This document shows positions 39,987-51,749 of a stretch of DNA of 64,000 nt, one piece after another. The stretch is from Protea cynaroides (taxonomy: Eukaryota; Streptophyta; Magnoliopsida; Proteales; Proteaceae). The position numbers were made by a program, and so were the translations under genes. The DNA lies in contig CM053271.1 in assembly GCA_028583415.1 (NCBI GenBank), positions 90,011,534 to 90,075,533 on the forward strand, in the 5' to 3' direction. The notes beneath the pieces are model-generated. The model made no database searches, was not told the origin of the DNA, and worked only from the letters and a program-made list of their open reading frames with translations. Position 1 is the stretch's first letter, and every line of letters begins with the position of its first letter.

Positions 39987-41131
39987 ATGACTAGTTCCAG
40001 CACTGTTGATAATAGTAAAGCTAGTTCTGGTTCTCATGAGATGAACACTCGTCTCACCTCTATCCTTCTCACTGGCCGCAATTACTTGCCATGGTCAAGG
40101 GCAGTAACTGTTGCCCTTGGAGGCCGTGCCAAGCTTGGTTACGTTAACGGTCAAATCAAGGCTCCTGCTTCTACGGATACTAAATTCCCTGATTGGGAAG
40201 CCAATGATAATATGATCATGTCATGGCTTTTTAACTCTATGGAACCACAAATATATGAAATATTTGCTTATTCAGAAACGTTTAAGATCCTTTGGGACTC
40301 CTTAAAGGACATGTATGGCCAAGTTGATAACTCCTCTCGAATCTTTGAGTTATAACAGGAGATTGCTCATGCTGAACAACCTCGCAGTCAACCATTTACA
40401 AAATATCTTGGTACCTTAAAGAAAAAGTGGGATGAGTTACGTCAGTACCGCCCTCCTGCCCAATCTATTGATACTTACATTCAACGTGAAGAGCAGGATC
40501 GCATTTTTTAATTGTTGGCAAGTATTCATCCTGAATATGAAGATCTTAAGCGTCAAATTCTTATGAGTGCTACTCTTCCTTCATTTACCAATGTCTGGCG
40601 ACTATTCAATGAGAGGAAACTCGTCGTCGTGTAATGAGCTCCAAACCTGTAATGAATGAATCCATTGAAAATTCTGCTCACTCAGCCAATGGTCATGTTG
40701 CTACTGAGGGAAACACCCGTGGTACAGGTCGATCTTTCTCTCGAGGGAGAGGAAAAGGACGCGGTTCTCGTGCACCTTTCCATTGTGATCACTGTAATCG
40801 GGATGGTCATACCAAGGACAGATGTTGGTCTTTATATCCTCACTTGCGTCCTCCCAAAGATAAAGGATCAAATACACCTCTTGCTGCTCAAGTTAGTTCG
40901 TCCACACCACAATTCTCGATTGAACAACTTGCTGCCCAACTCCATCAGCTTATGCAACCACATGGAACTCCCACTTCCACCACAAATTTTGTGGCTTCCG
41001 CATCTGGTAATGCCTCTCTTGCTCTGTCCGTTTCTACTAAAGATTCTTTTATCATAGATTCAGGGGCTACTGATCATATGTGTTGCTCATCGCATTTTTT
41101 ATCTGATATTCGTCATGATAATGGTCACTGA
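39987..41131 (+). pseudogene. Copia 2 gag and protease
   Basis: The gag N-terminus TGRNYLPWSRAVTVALGGRA is followed by stops at about 40,353 and 40,508. The zinc knuckle CDHCNRDGHTKDRCW is intact in 40634-41131, as is the protease motif FIIDSGATDHMC (active-site DSGA) near 41,050. An in-frame stop follows. Confidence 0.9.
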
Positions 41132-41143
41132 CAGTTTATTACC

Positions 41144-42483
41144 GTGGCTAATGGTGCAAAGGTTCCTATTGAAGGGATTGAAAAAATTAGCCTTTTTTCA
41201 AATACCGTTGATGTTTTATTTGTACCTTCTCTATCTTCTAACCTATTATCTATCAGCAAGATTACTAAAGACCTACATTGCATTGTTATGTTTTTTCCCA
41301 ACAAGGTCATATTTCAGGACAGGTTCACCGGGAAGACGATTGGTGAAGGTCAGTTCCTTCATGGTGTTTACATTTTGGACTTTTCTCTTGTAGCATTGGT
41401 TGTTCAATAAGATCCATTTAAGGACTCATAGCTATGGCATTGGCGAATGGGTCACCCATCTTATTCTGTCCTCCATTCCATTAATCCCTTATTGTCTCTT
41501 GATTCTAGTACTTGTGAGACATGTCATTATTCCAAGCAACATAGATTATCTTTCCCCACTCGTAATCATACTTCCACTGAATTGTTTGAATTAATTCATT
41601 CTGATATTTGGGGCCCTGCTCTAATTGACTCTCGGGATGGTTTTAGATACATACCTTTATTGATGATAAATCTAGATTTACTTGGTTGTATTTATTACGC
41701 TCTAAAAGTAAAGTGTTACAAGTTCTTCAGGAATTTTGTTGCATGGTTCAAACTCAATTTGGTACTCCCATAAAATACTTGATGACTGATAATGGCACCG
41801 AATATACCAATACCTCATTTGAGTCATTTCTTAAAGGTCTAGGTATTATTCACCAAACATCCTGTGTTGGTACCCCTCAACAAAAAGATATTGTCGAGCG
41901 TAAAAATCGTCATCTCCTTGAAGTAACACGATCACTTCTTTTTCATGGGCATATTCCCAAGTCCTACTGGGCCGATGCTGTTCTCATCAGCTGTTACTTG
42001 ATTAATCAACTACCAAGTCAAACCTTACACGCCAAATCCCCTATGGAGGTTCTTTGCGGTCGCTCCATTGATATTTCCCACCTTCGTGTATTTGGGTGTA
42101 TTTGTTATATTCATTCTCAAGCAGGTGGAAAGCTGGATCCTCGGGCCCACAAGTGCATTTTTTGGGATATTCTTCTATTAAAAAGGGTTACCGCTGCTAT
42201 GATCCTTTCGTTCGAAAAATGTACATTTCTCGTAATGTCTTTTTTACTGAACGTCACCTCTTCTTTCTTGGCAGGACCAAAATTCAGGGGGAGATTGATA
42301 CTGACTATGGTGAATTTGCTCCTCCCATACCTATTGTATATGGTGACAATAGTGACAAAGGCAATAATGGTGAATTTAGTGATCATAGTGATCATCCTAT
42401 TGCAGATCATCCTCACCCTGTTGAAGCCGTTCCTGCAAAAACAGAGACAGTTGAAGAAAGTCTCGATCTACCGATGCCACTAA
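41144..42483 (+). pseudogene. Copia 2 integrase
   Basis: The GAG_pre-integrase zinc region has CETCHYSKQHRLSF (41447-41773), followed by HSDIWGPA and a frameshift. The core continues in 41686-42483 with YLMTDNGTEYTNTSFESFLK and VERKNRHLLEVTRSLLFHG. The region after the core lies in yet another frame (42096 on). Confidence 0.9.
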
Positions 42484-42639
42484 GAAGATCTACTCGGGTG
42501 TCACAACCTTCCACTAGATTACGAGATTACTTCACCTATCACACTGTTGAATATCCAATTCAACAACATGTTTGTTATGACAATGTTTCTTCTAAATTTT
42601 TGGCATTCTTGACAGTAGTTGATTCTCACAGTGAACCAA

Positions 42640-43280
42640 TTAATTTTGCTGAGGCTAAGGTCTCCTATGTATGGATTAAGGCCATGAATGATGAGCTTTC
42701 AGCTCTCGATAGAAACTACACTTGGGATATAGTACGTCTAACCGTCGAAAAGTGTCCTGTTGGCTGTCGATGGGTATACAAGATCAAGTACAAAAATGAT
42801 GGATCTATTGAAAGACACATGGAAAGACTTGTTGCCAAAGGTTATACACAAACATATGGAGTCGACTACAAGGAACCCTTTGCTCCAGTCGTGAAAATGA
42901 ACATTGTGAGAGTGTTAATGTTAGTAGCAGTAAATTGTGGTTGATCTTTATTTCAAATGGACGTGAAAAATGCATTCTTGCAAGGGGACTTAGAAGAAGA
43001 AGTATACATGACCACTCCTCCTGGTCATCCCTTAGAACATTAAGCTGGAGTCGTGTGTAAGCTCAACAAAGCCATTTATGGGCTTCAACAGTCTCTACGG
43101 GCATGGTATGGTAAGTTGAGTACTGCTCTTATAAGTTTTGGCTTTCGTCGGAGTATGTCTGATTCATCGATATTTGTTAGAAGGAACACCAACGACATCA
43201 TTGTTGTGTTGGTTTATGTTGATGACATTGTCATCACTGGTAATAATCTCTATGACATAGCGGCTCTCAAATAGTATTTG
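42640..43280 (+). pseudogene. Copia 2 reverse transcriptase
   Basis: GCRWVYKIKYKNDGSIERHM, then a stop near 42,941, then FQMDVKNAFLQGDLEEEVYM, a stop near 43,040, and the catalytic YVDD in VLVYVDDIVITGNN (about 43,215). Confidence 0.92.
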
Positions 43281-43332
43281 AATGAGAAATTTGACATCAA
43301 GGATCTAGGAAAATTACGATATTTTCTCAGAA

Positions 43333-44166
43333 TTGGTAGCCACATTGACTAAGGGTTTATTTATCTCTCAAAGAAAGTATACTTTGGATCTCTTGAAAGA
43401 GACCGGTAAGCTCGATGCCAAACCTGTCGATTCTCCCATGGACTATAATTGTAAATTTCTCACTGATACTACTCCATTACAAGACAGCAGCCGTTTTCAA
43501 AGCTTAGAGGGAAGACTAATATACTTAACAATTACCAGGCCTAGCATCTCTTATGCAGTAAGTTATGTCAGTCAGTTTATGCAAGCACCTACTGAAGGAC
43601 ATATGGAACTTATTGATCGCATCTTGCGCTACCTGAAATCTTGCCCGGGAAGAGGTATTTGGATGCGGAAACATAATCACGAGAATTATGGGTTACACTG
43701 ATTCTGACTGGGCTGAAAGTTCCTCAGACAGGAAATCCACTACTGGATTTTGCACCTTTGTGGGTGACAATTTGGTTACGTAAAAAAGTAAAAAACAACA
43801 TGTTGTGGCTCGTTCTAGCACTGAAGCAGAATACAGGGCAATGGCTTCCACTACTAGCGAACTCGTCTAGCTTCGAGCTTTGTTATGTGAATTAGATCTT
43901 GAGACTTCTGACCGTCCGATACAATTATATTGTGATAATCAAGTAGCCACTTATATTGCTTCTAATCCTGTCTTCCATGAACGGACCAAACATATAGAGG
44001 TGGATTGTCACTTTGTGCGTGAAAAAGTCTAGGTTAATACCATTGAGACTCCTTATATCTGGAGTGAGGATCAGCTCGCATATGTGTTCACCAAAGCTCT
44101 ACCCACAAAATCCTTTCACAATATGTTGATCAAGTTGACCTCCGATGATATCTTCGCCCCAACTTG
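43333..44166 (+). pseudogene. Copia 2 RNase H region
   Basis: QRKYTLDLLKETG and RPSISYAVSYVSQFM (43333-43701), then in other frames TDSDWAESSSDRKSTTGFC and LYCDNQVATYIASNPVFHER up to the polypurine tract. Stops at several places. Confidence 0.9.
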
Positions 44167-44174
44167 AGGGGGAG

Positions 44175-44532
44175 TGTTAGCTAGATAATGATCATGCTAG
44201 ATTAAGCATGATCGTGATAAGATCTTCTATTGAAGGAAAGCTGGTTGGTGTGATTGATGCAAGATGGGTAATTTGGTTAGTGGGTAAGTGATTGTGGTAA
44301 GATCTCTTATAGAAGGAAAGTTGAGTAGCTGATTTGGTTGGTGTACAAATTGTGTGGATTATATTACTATCTATGGATAGTTTTCCTTGTATTATTTTCT
44401 TTATTTAAAGGATAATAAACCTCCCCAAGAAGCATGCAGAACTTGGGGATTCTCACCGTGGAGTAGACTTCTGTGGTAGAAGTTCGAACCACGTAAATAT
44501 TTTATCGTCTTTCCTTTATGCATAAATTAACA
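44175..44532 (+). repeat. 3' LTR of Copia element 2
   Basis: 358 bp, TGTTAGCTAG to AAATTAACA. Confidence 0.93.
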
Positions 44533-45003
44533 CAGGGTTACTCCATGCTTAATAAATACCCTCATTATGAAGGTAAACGGACCGAAATTTTGCTATCAAG
44601 CTTATACTATACTGAATTCACTTCCAATCCCTTTTCTATCTTGAACTTAGCTTTCTCATACCTGAGTTCATCTGCTTATTGCCCTTGAGCTAACTTAGGC
44701 ATCGGAGTGGCCCCCGGGCTATCCAACCCACTCAACTCGATTGTCTATCTTCTTTCTGTGACAAGTGTCTTAATCAAGAGTTTGACCAAAATCCGCCAAT
44801 AACAGATTGTCGCCCACCGTGGGGTCTCTTTGGTAGTTAATTCCCAAGCTCTTAACTTTAGTTACTTGCCCATTTACTGTTACAATGGTTTAACCAAGGA
44901 GAAGTCACAGTTATGCACTTCGTAGCAATGCTAACGATCTCCCACACAATGGAGATTCACAGAGTGATGAAGTTGAATTTATATAATGGAAAATTCGAAT
45001 TAC

Positions 45004-46366
45004 TGTAAGCACCCCATTTTTGTCATCCCCAGCCAAGCAGAACTTTATTGGTGTATAGGCAGTAAGAGAGCGGAGGGGGATGAAAATTTAGAAAGTACAG
45101 GGGAGGCAAGTGAAACTCTCTCAAACCAATAATAGATCGATTCCTCTGTGCTCTCTATGGTGTTGTGGGCATATTCAGAAGGATTGCGGGTCAATTCAAG
45201 GTTTGGATGCTAAATGGTGATTTCAAAGCTGATGTTGGCGGGCCCTACAGCAAGGTCATGGAAATACCTTCGAAATGATACCAGAATCACTCAATTTCGA
45301 TATCAAACGAAGAGGATGTCACGATTTTAGTCAGAGTGAAATTGGCTTATTAAATCCAAGGGTTTTTCTGTGAATTATCATAAATTAAGGATTTATTGGG
45401 CAAATTATCATGATTAAAATCGATCGGACTTCATTCTTCATATCTTGATCATCCGAAGTCCGAATCAGACGATTCAAGTACCAGTGTGCTCCATTACCTG
45501 TCCTCTTCAAAGTGGACGTGAAGAATCTTGGGCGGAAGCTGCTAGCGGGTCCCATGCAAAGTTGCCGATTGGATTATCGTCAAAACTCTAATTCTTCATA
45601 TCTTGATCATCCGAAGTCCGAATCAGACGATTCAAGTGCCACTGTGCTCCATTGTCCGTCCTCTTCAAAGTGGACGTAAAGAATTTTGGGCAGAAACCAC
45701 CTGCGGGTCCCATGCAAAGTTGCTAGCCGAATTATCGTCAAAGCTTCAATTCTTCATATTTTGTTCATCTAACGTCCGAATCAGGCAATTCGAGCACCAG
45801 TGTGCTCCTTTGTCCGTCCTCTTCAAAGTGGACATGGAAAATCGAAGACAGAAGCCGTCAAAAATTTTCAGGCGAAATTACAAGCTGAGAGGATCCATAA
45901 AAGAGAGAGAAATCAATCTAGTCCATTCTTACTCAGCCCAACCTAGCTCAAGCCCAATTTAGTCCAACCCCGTCAAACTCAATCAGTCCAACCTGACCCA
46001 ACCCAAACCGGCCCAGATCGAGTCGGGTCAGCCCATGTGTATACACTTTATGTATATTTTATATACTTTATACATTTATATATTGGTTTGTAAAAGATGA
46101 AACCATGATGTTAGGTTGTGTCTTGTATTTTGTGGGGTCCAAACATTATTGAAGTTGTATTGATATTTGGGTTTGGATCTATTACATATACAAAGAATTA
46201 ATCTATAATATGGGGTTAGAGTTTCTAGGAACCTATATATTATCTCTATTGAGAAAACCCTAGGTAAGGTTTCAAGGAAAACACTTTGTCAGATGGAGAG
46301 ACATATAAAATTTTTTTTAGAATAAAAAATTTCTCTATTCTTATATATATATATATATATATATTA
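45004..46366. repeat. Unclassified repeat block with 158-bp tandem repeat
   Basis: Starts TGTAAGCACCCCATTTTTG. 45433-45850 holds about 2.6 copies of a 158-bp unit. 45,940-46,030 has CCCAAC/CCCGTC-type motifs, and a short (TA)n is at 46344-46365. No coding sequence. It may be part of an LTR; the other end is not clear. Confidence 0.5.
45433..45850. repeat. 158-bp tandem repeat, about 2.6 copies
   Basis: ATTCTTCATATCTTGATCAT starts units at 45433, 45591 and 45749 (the third slightly changed), followed in each by CCGAATCAG, GTGCTCC, CTCTTCAAAGTGGAC and, in the first two, GGGTCCCATGCAAAGTTGC. Confidence 0.93.
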
Positions 46367-46484
46367 TGATCATCGTAACTGACATTGTTAACTACTTACA
46401 ATTATTGAAAATTTTTACTGCATTGATGAAATTATGGTGATAGCTTCTATAGTCATGTTCCAGTTTACTTAAGTTTTGATCTGG

Positions 46485-46515
<31 letters not shown>

Positions 46516-47082
46516 TTTTTTGTTTTTACATTAAACCAACTTTTTTGTTAAACCAAGTTGCATTCATGATACAAGCAACACACATGGATGGAGACAGACA
46601 CTGTTCCTAAAACAAGTGGTACACATGGACAGAGACAGAGAGTAACCTTTCAAACCAGAGAAATATGTGAGATTACAATTAAAAAGGAAAACAAAAACTA
46701 AAATTAAAAATTAAACATAAATAACGAGTGATTCAACGAATATTACAAGATTTGCTTAGAATCCCCACCATAGGGATTATTTGAGTCAGACGATTCATCA
46801 CCTAATTCGATTCCAATATCAAACATATTCTGAATTTTTCTTTTCCCCTTCTTCTATCCTTCTAATTCATAGCTAACTCAATCATGGATTTAATTTGTCT
46901 CCTCCTCCTACTGTGGGAGACACTCCAACCGTGGTCCGTGATACGGCAACTGAAATTTATCCACTATATATATCAATACATGGGTATGTACATCGAATGA
47001 ATTCCAGTCATTGAATCAGACTAGAAAAATTAGATAATATGAAATGACTTAATTTTTACCCATCCACATATGTAGATGTAAA
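46367..47082. other. No feature except a (TTTA)n tract
   Basis: A (TTTA)n microsatellite lies at about 46484-46519. The remainder is AT-rich with no recognised gene. Confidence 0.5.
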
Positions 47083-47874
47083 TAGGGGTGTCATCAGTCG
47101 ATCTCGGTCGGTCTCGATCAGGTATAATCGGTCTCCACCAATTTAACACCTTGCACATAGATCGACATGTTTAACTAATTGATCTTAATTTGCAAGACAT
47201 TAACTCATTTATATTCGGTCTGGTCAGTCTCGGTCACTAATCGATCTTATGTTAATCGGTTCAATTGGTCTATTAATGTCCATAATCGATTAACTTATTT
47301 GATCTTATGTTCGATTATGTTATTCGGTTTTATGCTTAGTTATAATCAGTCTATTTTGTTGTAAATCCAACCCATTGATTTGTCTTTACTCATAAATGAA
47401 GAATATATGTGGATAATCCTAAAAAAAAGAGAGATGAAAATATGCATTTTAAAAAATATTTATATGTGGCCGTAACAGTCTCTTAGCATCATCTGCTAAA
47501 ATCATGTCACATTAGAGGCTAGGATATCAAAAGGTCCATTGCAATCTCATTTAGTAGGACAGTATTCGTTGCAAGTCCAATGTTCACAAGTAAGAGGAAA
47601 AATGGGAGAAAAAATTAGGTGGAAAAAATAAACAAAGATACTTACTTATATATGCCTTTAATCGGTTTTTAGTTGATTTATACCAACTCGGGCTTTAATC
47701 AGTCAGTCTGGTCAGACGACCATCGGGTTGCACCGTTGCACTGTGAACAACCTATTATTAATCTGTCTGGTCCTAAGATCAACACGTTTATTAAACGGTC
47801 CCGACTCAAATGAGGTTTTTAACCGATCGGTCTGGGTTGGGGGACACGGTGTGATCCCAAAATTGACTCCCCTA
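47083..47874. mobile_element. MITE-like element, TAGGGGTGTCA ends
   Basis: TAGGGGTGTCA at the left and TGACTCCCCTA at the right are inverted repeats with one mismatch. Subterminal GGTCGGTCT/CGATCGGTCT motifs are repeated at both ends. I could not find an 8-bp duplication. No ORF of interest. Confidence 0.5.
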
Positions 47875-48280
47875 AACACATTCAACATACATAGATGTAA
47901 ACACGTGGCATTAAATCAAAGGATTTGATATGGACCCACCAAAGTGACAAGGGATAAAATAGAGAAGTTCTAAGATGGGCCTATTTAAATCTCCATCTAA
48001 GCAACAGCTCCGAACAAAAGAAGGGCAGTCCACGTGGCATTATGATAACCGTTGGGGACTGCTGCGTTTGGAATCTCTGGACTTAGCAAATCGAAATTTC
48101 AGAGGAAGAACGATCCAATCGACATCTCGTGAAGGACCTGAAAATTGTTTTCCGAATTCCTTGAATACCACTTGTATTAATAAATAAAATACTACGTACT
48201 ATTTAACATTTTAATATTGCAGGTGTTTAACTGGATTGGATTTTGGAAATGCAATCAGTAAGAATATGTCTCAATGTTAG

Positions 48281-49414
48281 GGAAATAAAATAAAAAAGAA
48301 AAAATTTCATCTACACCCATCAAAGATTGTTAACATCATTTACACTTAAAAGAATGCAGAAACATCACCTAGGTCCTGACGGAAATTACTAAAATTGTTG
48401 AAATATAGTTTTACCCTTCATTTTTATATTTTATCCTTTTAATTTTAAAAAACTTAAAAAATTTATTCCAAACAGCCTTCTTCTCCGGCGACATGAAGAT
48501 TTTTCCGATAATGTGAACTTGAGACAAAATCTGGATATGCTTCGCTCCAAATCTTGGTAAGTTGGAAGTTGGAACCCATAGGTAATGCTCGGAGGAGGAA
48601 AGTGGAAGCACAGAGCTGGTGCGTGGCGAGAAGCAACGCAAGCGATCAGGTGTTGCAGGTTATGGATCTTGCGTTTATCCATCGACGACTCCCACTCCAA
48701 CGACGAACTCATTACTTACCTCTGTTTAAGGTTTTATGACTTCGAGAGCTGTTGCAACTTTCCAATCTCAGGTGAAATGCGCCCAAAGAACATATTACCA
48801 TCGAGAAGAAGTTTCTGAACACCAGAGAAGTTACCTATGGATGGAGGCAGAGATCCCGTGAGCTAGTTGTTCGAAAAAAAGATTTGCCCTAGATTCACAG
48901 CCACCGAATCAGTCTCTGGAAAGCTCCCTACAAGATAGTTATCTTGAAACTCGACCTGAGCGAGCTGGGGCAGGCCGAAGAACCCTTTTGGAGTTCGATT
49001 GGTTTCATTTTCCCCCAAACAATAATGGAAATCTTTTGATGGAATGCAGTCTATCTTAGTGGAGCTGACCATCTGTTGGAGCAATGCCAACTCCCCTAAT
49101 TTTCCCCCAAACCAGCTCCTGCCATATGAATCTGACTATGCAGAAGAGCAGAAGAGGAAAGAAGAAGAAGAAAGGAAGAAGAAGAAGAAAGGTAAAATGA
49201 TATTTTATCTTTACTCTAAGGGTAGTATTATCCATGGATAATTTTATTTCAGCTGACATTAGCATCTAACGAGAATTAACTGACGGAGTGTACTTCTTTG
49301 ATTACCACAGCCAAAGTTTTAGGACCTAAGTGATGTTTTTGCAAACTTATGGGTGTAGATGATGTTAACAATCTTTGATGGGATGTAGATGAAATTTTTT
49401 CTTAAAAAAAATAC
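48281..49414. mobile_element. Pack-MULE-like element with captured gene fragments
   Basis: Long inverted ends: 48,297-48,395 (AAAAAATTTCATCTACACCC, AAAGATTGTTAACATCAT, ACATCACCTAGGTCCT) match the reverse complement of 49,310-49,410. Between them lies a BAM-type receptor kinase fragment on the minus strand. The 9-bp duplication expected for Mutator-like elements was not found, so the superfamily is inferred from end length and gene capture. Confidence 0.72.
48740..49090 (-). pseudogene. Captured LRR receptor-kinase fragment (BAM1/BAM2-like)
   Basis: The minus strand reads GFFGLPQLAQVEFQDN, PETDSVAVNLGQIF, LTGSLPPSIGNFSGVQ, KLLLDGN and EIGKLQQLSKS. This is the late leucine-rich-repeat part of BAM-type (CLAVATA1-related) receptor kinases, recognised from memory of the family. 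One stop interrupts it (SNN then stop), and neither the signal peptide nor kinase domain is present. It lies between the inverted ends of the Pack-MULE-like element. It cannot act as a receptor but could give antisense or small RNA to the parent gene if transcribed. A second unidentified segment (48431-48712, minus, open) lies beside it. Confidence 0.82.
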
Positions 49415-49429
49415 CTGAAATCTCACATT

Positions 49430-51592
49430 CATTGGTGACCCGCACGCCCATACTATTCTTGATCTAGAGAATCCTATTTGAATTTCTCCTTTACATTATA
49501 GTGGCGAAAAAGAACGAGGTATTGCAGTCCCCACCAGTCAACCAGTCATCCTAGATTTTTGCCTCCAAAAAATCTCCTCCCTAATCAATTCTTCCTCCAA
49601 TTGTTTGATTGTTTCAAACTCCTCATATTGAGAAAATTCCATAGAAAATTTGCGTTGGATATCAATCAGTTTCTTTTGCAAGTATGTAATCTTCGAATGA
49701 ATATTCCCAAAAGTATTTCTATTCTAATTCCGGAAAGCAATCTTGCTGTTGATATACTTTCGATATACAATCTTCCTAGGAATATCATCCAGCGATTTTT
49801 TCCAAACATGGTCAATAACTCTACTATAATCAAGGTGGCGGGTCCACATAATTTGAAACCAAAATGGTCTTCTGCGCCAGCTACCACCCCCCATTCGTAT
49901 CCAACAAAATGGGATTGTGATCTGATCCAATTGCAAGATTGATAAAAACAGCAGCATTGTTGAATCTGGTAAGCCAACTTGGATTAGAAAATACTCTATC
50001 CAACTTAATACAAACATTGTCCTTCCTGACCCTCTATTTATTCCAAGTGAATGGAGATCCATGAGATTTAATCTCCAAAAGATCGCAATTATCCAGAAAT
50101 TTTTTGAATGTAATACAATCTTTTGTGCAATTAGAGTTACCACTAGCTTTCTCCTTCCACGATAGGTAAGAGTTGAAATCGCCTAAGCAAATCCATTCCC
50201 CACAACTACTTTGGAAAAGGTTGAAAATTTGGTCCCATAAAACCTGTCTATTTGCCTTATTCGGATCACCATAAGTACATGAAACAAAGAAGCTCTGCAA
50301 ATGTTGTTGATTCACCCTTAAATCAATAAACATTTGGCTAAAATGAAGAATGTCAATGTTTATAGAATTTTGCCAAGGAAGCAACAGGCCAGCCGAAAAG
50401 ATTTTTCAGCTTAAGATTCCTTAAAATCCCCTCCATTTTATCTTTATTATTTTTTGTTTCCATAATAAATATCAGGTCTAGTTTCTCTTGTCTCAAAAGG
50501 GTCTGCAATGAACGAATTGTCAAGGCACCCTTAATTCCTTGACAATTCCGGCTAAGAATTTTCATTGTGGCCTGTGGGGCTGACTCTCCCCAGCCACCAC
50601 GGGGCAATACGATAAAAAATAACCTACCATATCAATTGGAAACTGCTGGATCAGAGGAAGAAGAAGAGGATCGAGCTCGCTTAGCTAGAACAAGAGACTG
50701 TCCTACAGAAACTGGCGGCCTATAGAGAGGGTTGGTAGTGAATCTCAGGGTCGAACCACAAGAATCGGTTTGATTGGTATTTTGGGCCGAGAAGATGAAG
50801 GGTTGGGTATTAAAGGAGGGAGATGAAAACGTTCGGGTAAAATTTTGCCTGGATGATGTGTTAGCACCTGTATTGATGGACTCATATTCCCCATGCAACC
50901 CACGTAAACAGTTCACATTCTGGGAAGGGTTCTTCGATAACTCTGACCCTTGGTTATCCGAATCGATTTGGTGTGACTGTTGGACTTCCGAATTGGTAGC
51001 ACCTCCCTGAACCTCTGAACCCTTTGCCATGCTTGAAACATCAGCAGCTTGCTCTTTCATGCTGTTACAGGCAAAGTATTGAGCATTTTCAATGAATTGT
51101 ATAATCGGAACTGTGCCTCTGATATTGATTCCAAATTTATTCTTAGGAGCCAAAGAACATAACGTTTCTAACATACATCCATGCTGATGACTATGAGAAC
51201 TGCAAGCTTCAAAAAACAAATCACAGCCATCCCCGCTCATGACCAATACGATCACAGAAGTAGCAGAAATTTGGCAATCTTTCATATATCACTTGAACCA
51301 TATCATCCTGGTTGTATCTTCTTTTTATAGTGAAACTTGATTTTAGAGGCTGAGATATTGATAAAGTAATGCGACCTCACAGATAAAAAGTTTGCATCCT
51401 AGCTATGTTCCATCGATCAACATAGCTTCAGATGGGGTACCAACTTTGGACAGAAGTTTGGGAACCATAGTTTTCGACAATAATTCGATAGGAATACCAT
51501 GGATTTGAACTCAAATGTTAAATTTATCGAAAGACCACTACTTAGAATTAGTCCACCTTTCCAATATAATTACATTGCCATTGACAGACCAT
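49430..51592 (-). pseudogene. L1-type LINE, ORF1 3' part and ORF2 endonuclease
   Basis: The minus strand has the rest of ORF1 (51592-50632; HGIPIELLSKTMVPKLLSKV near 51,440, then a Ser-rich tail to RARSSSSSSDPAVSN). ORF2 follows with the apurinic-type endonuclease: MKILSRNCQGIKGALTIRSL and FIMETKN (50607-50353), CLGDFNSYLSWKEKASGN (50384-50034), GSPFTWNK, and the link to RT with FWRQKSR near 49,540. It stops there; reverse transcriptase is missing. The 5' part of ORF1 is at 60908-61204, beyond the LTR element inserted at 51598-60902. Frameshifts are frequent. Confidence 0.85.
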
Positions 51593-51749
51593 GGAGATGA
51601 TGAACCTTGGTTGACACTGAGAGGGGGGGTTAATCACTGTAAAAACTTTTTCCATTTTTTTCTTTCTAGTCCACTTCTACCTAGAGCTGATGAAGAACTA
51701 AACTGATACACACATACAAGCGTATGCAAATCTACCTTGCTACCACTTA

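Larger units (their letters stand above)
39502..44532 (+). mobile_element. Copia LTR retrotransposon 2, full length but decayed
   Basis: LTRs 39502-39859 and 44175-44532 (358 bp each, about 5% different by eye) with the target duplication CAGGG (39497-39501 and 44533-44537). Primer-binding site TGGTATCAGAC at 39860; polypurine tract CTTGAGGGGGAG before the 3' LTR. The internal region has gag, protease, integrase, reverse transcriptase and RNase H in Copia order. Numerous stops and frameshifts. Confidence 0.96.
39134..44800 (+). mobile_element. Ty3-type 5' LTR interrupted by Copia element 2
   Basis: The sequence starts TGTTAGGACCATG within the LINE RNase H region, continues to 39501, resumes after the Copia insertion at 44538 and ends near 44,800. 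It is followed by TTGTCGCCCACCGTGGGG, resembling the primer-binding region of plant Ty3-type (Tat/Athila-like) elements. A gag-like beginning (RRSHSYALRSNANDLP) follows to about 45,000, then the element breaks off. LTR length without the insertion is about 630 bp. Confidence 0.65.

Noticed and set aside
45433..45850. CRISPR-like or centromeric satellite array
   Set aside because: Fewer than three copies, no spacers, and it lies in an LTR-like block of a plant genome.
47075..47900. GATGTAAA repeated at 47075 and near 47891 as a target duplication
   Set aside because: The second copy is 16 bases beyond the inverted end TGACTCCCCTA, so it does not flank the element.
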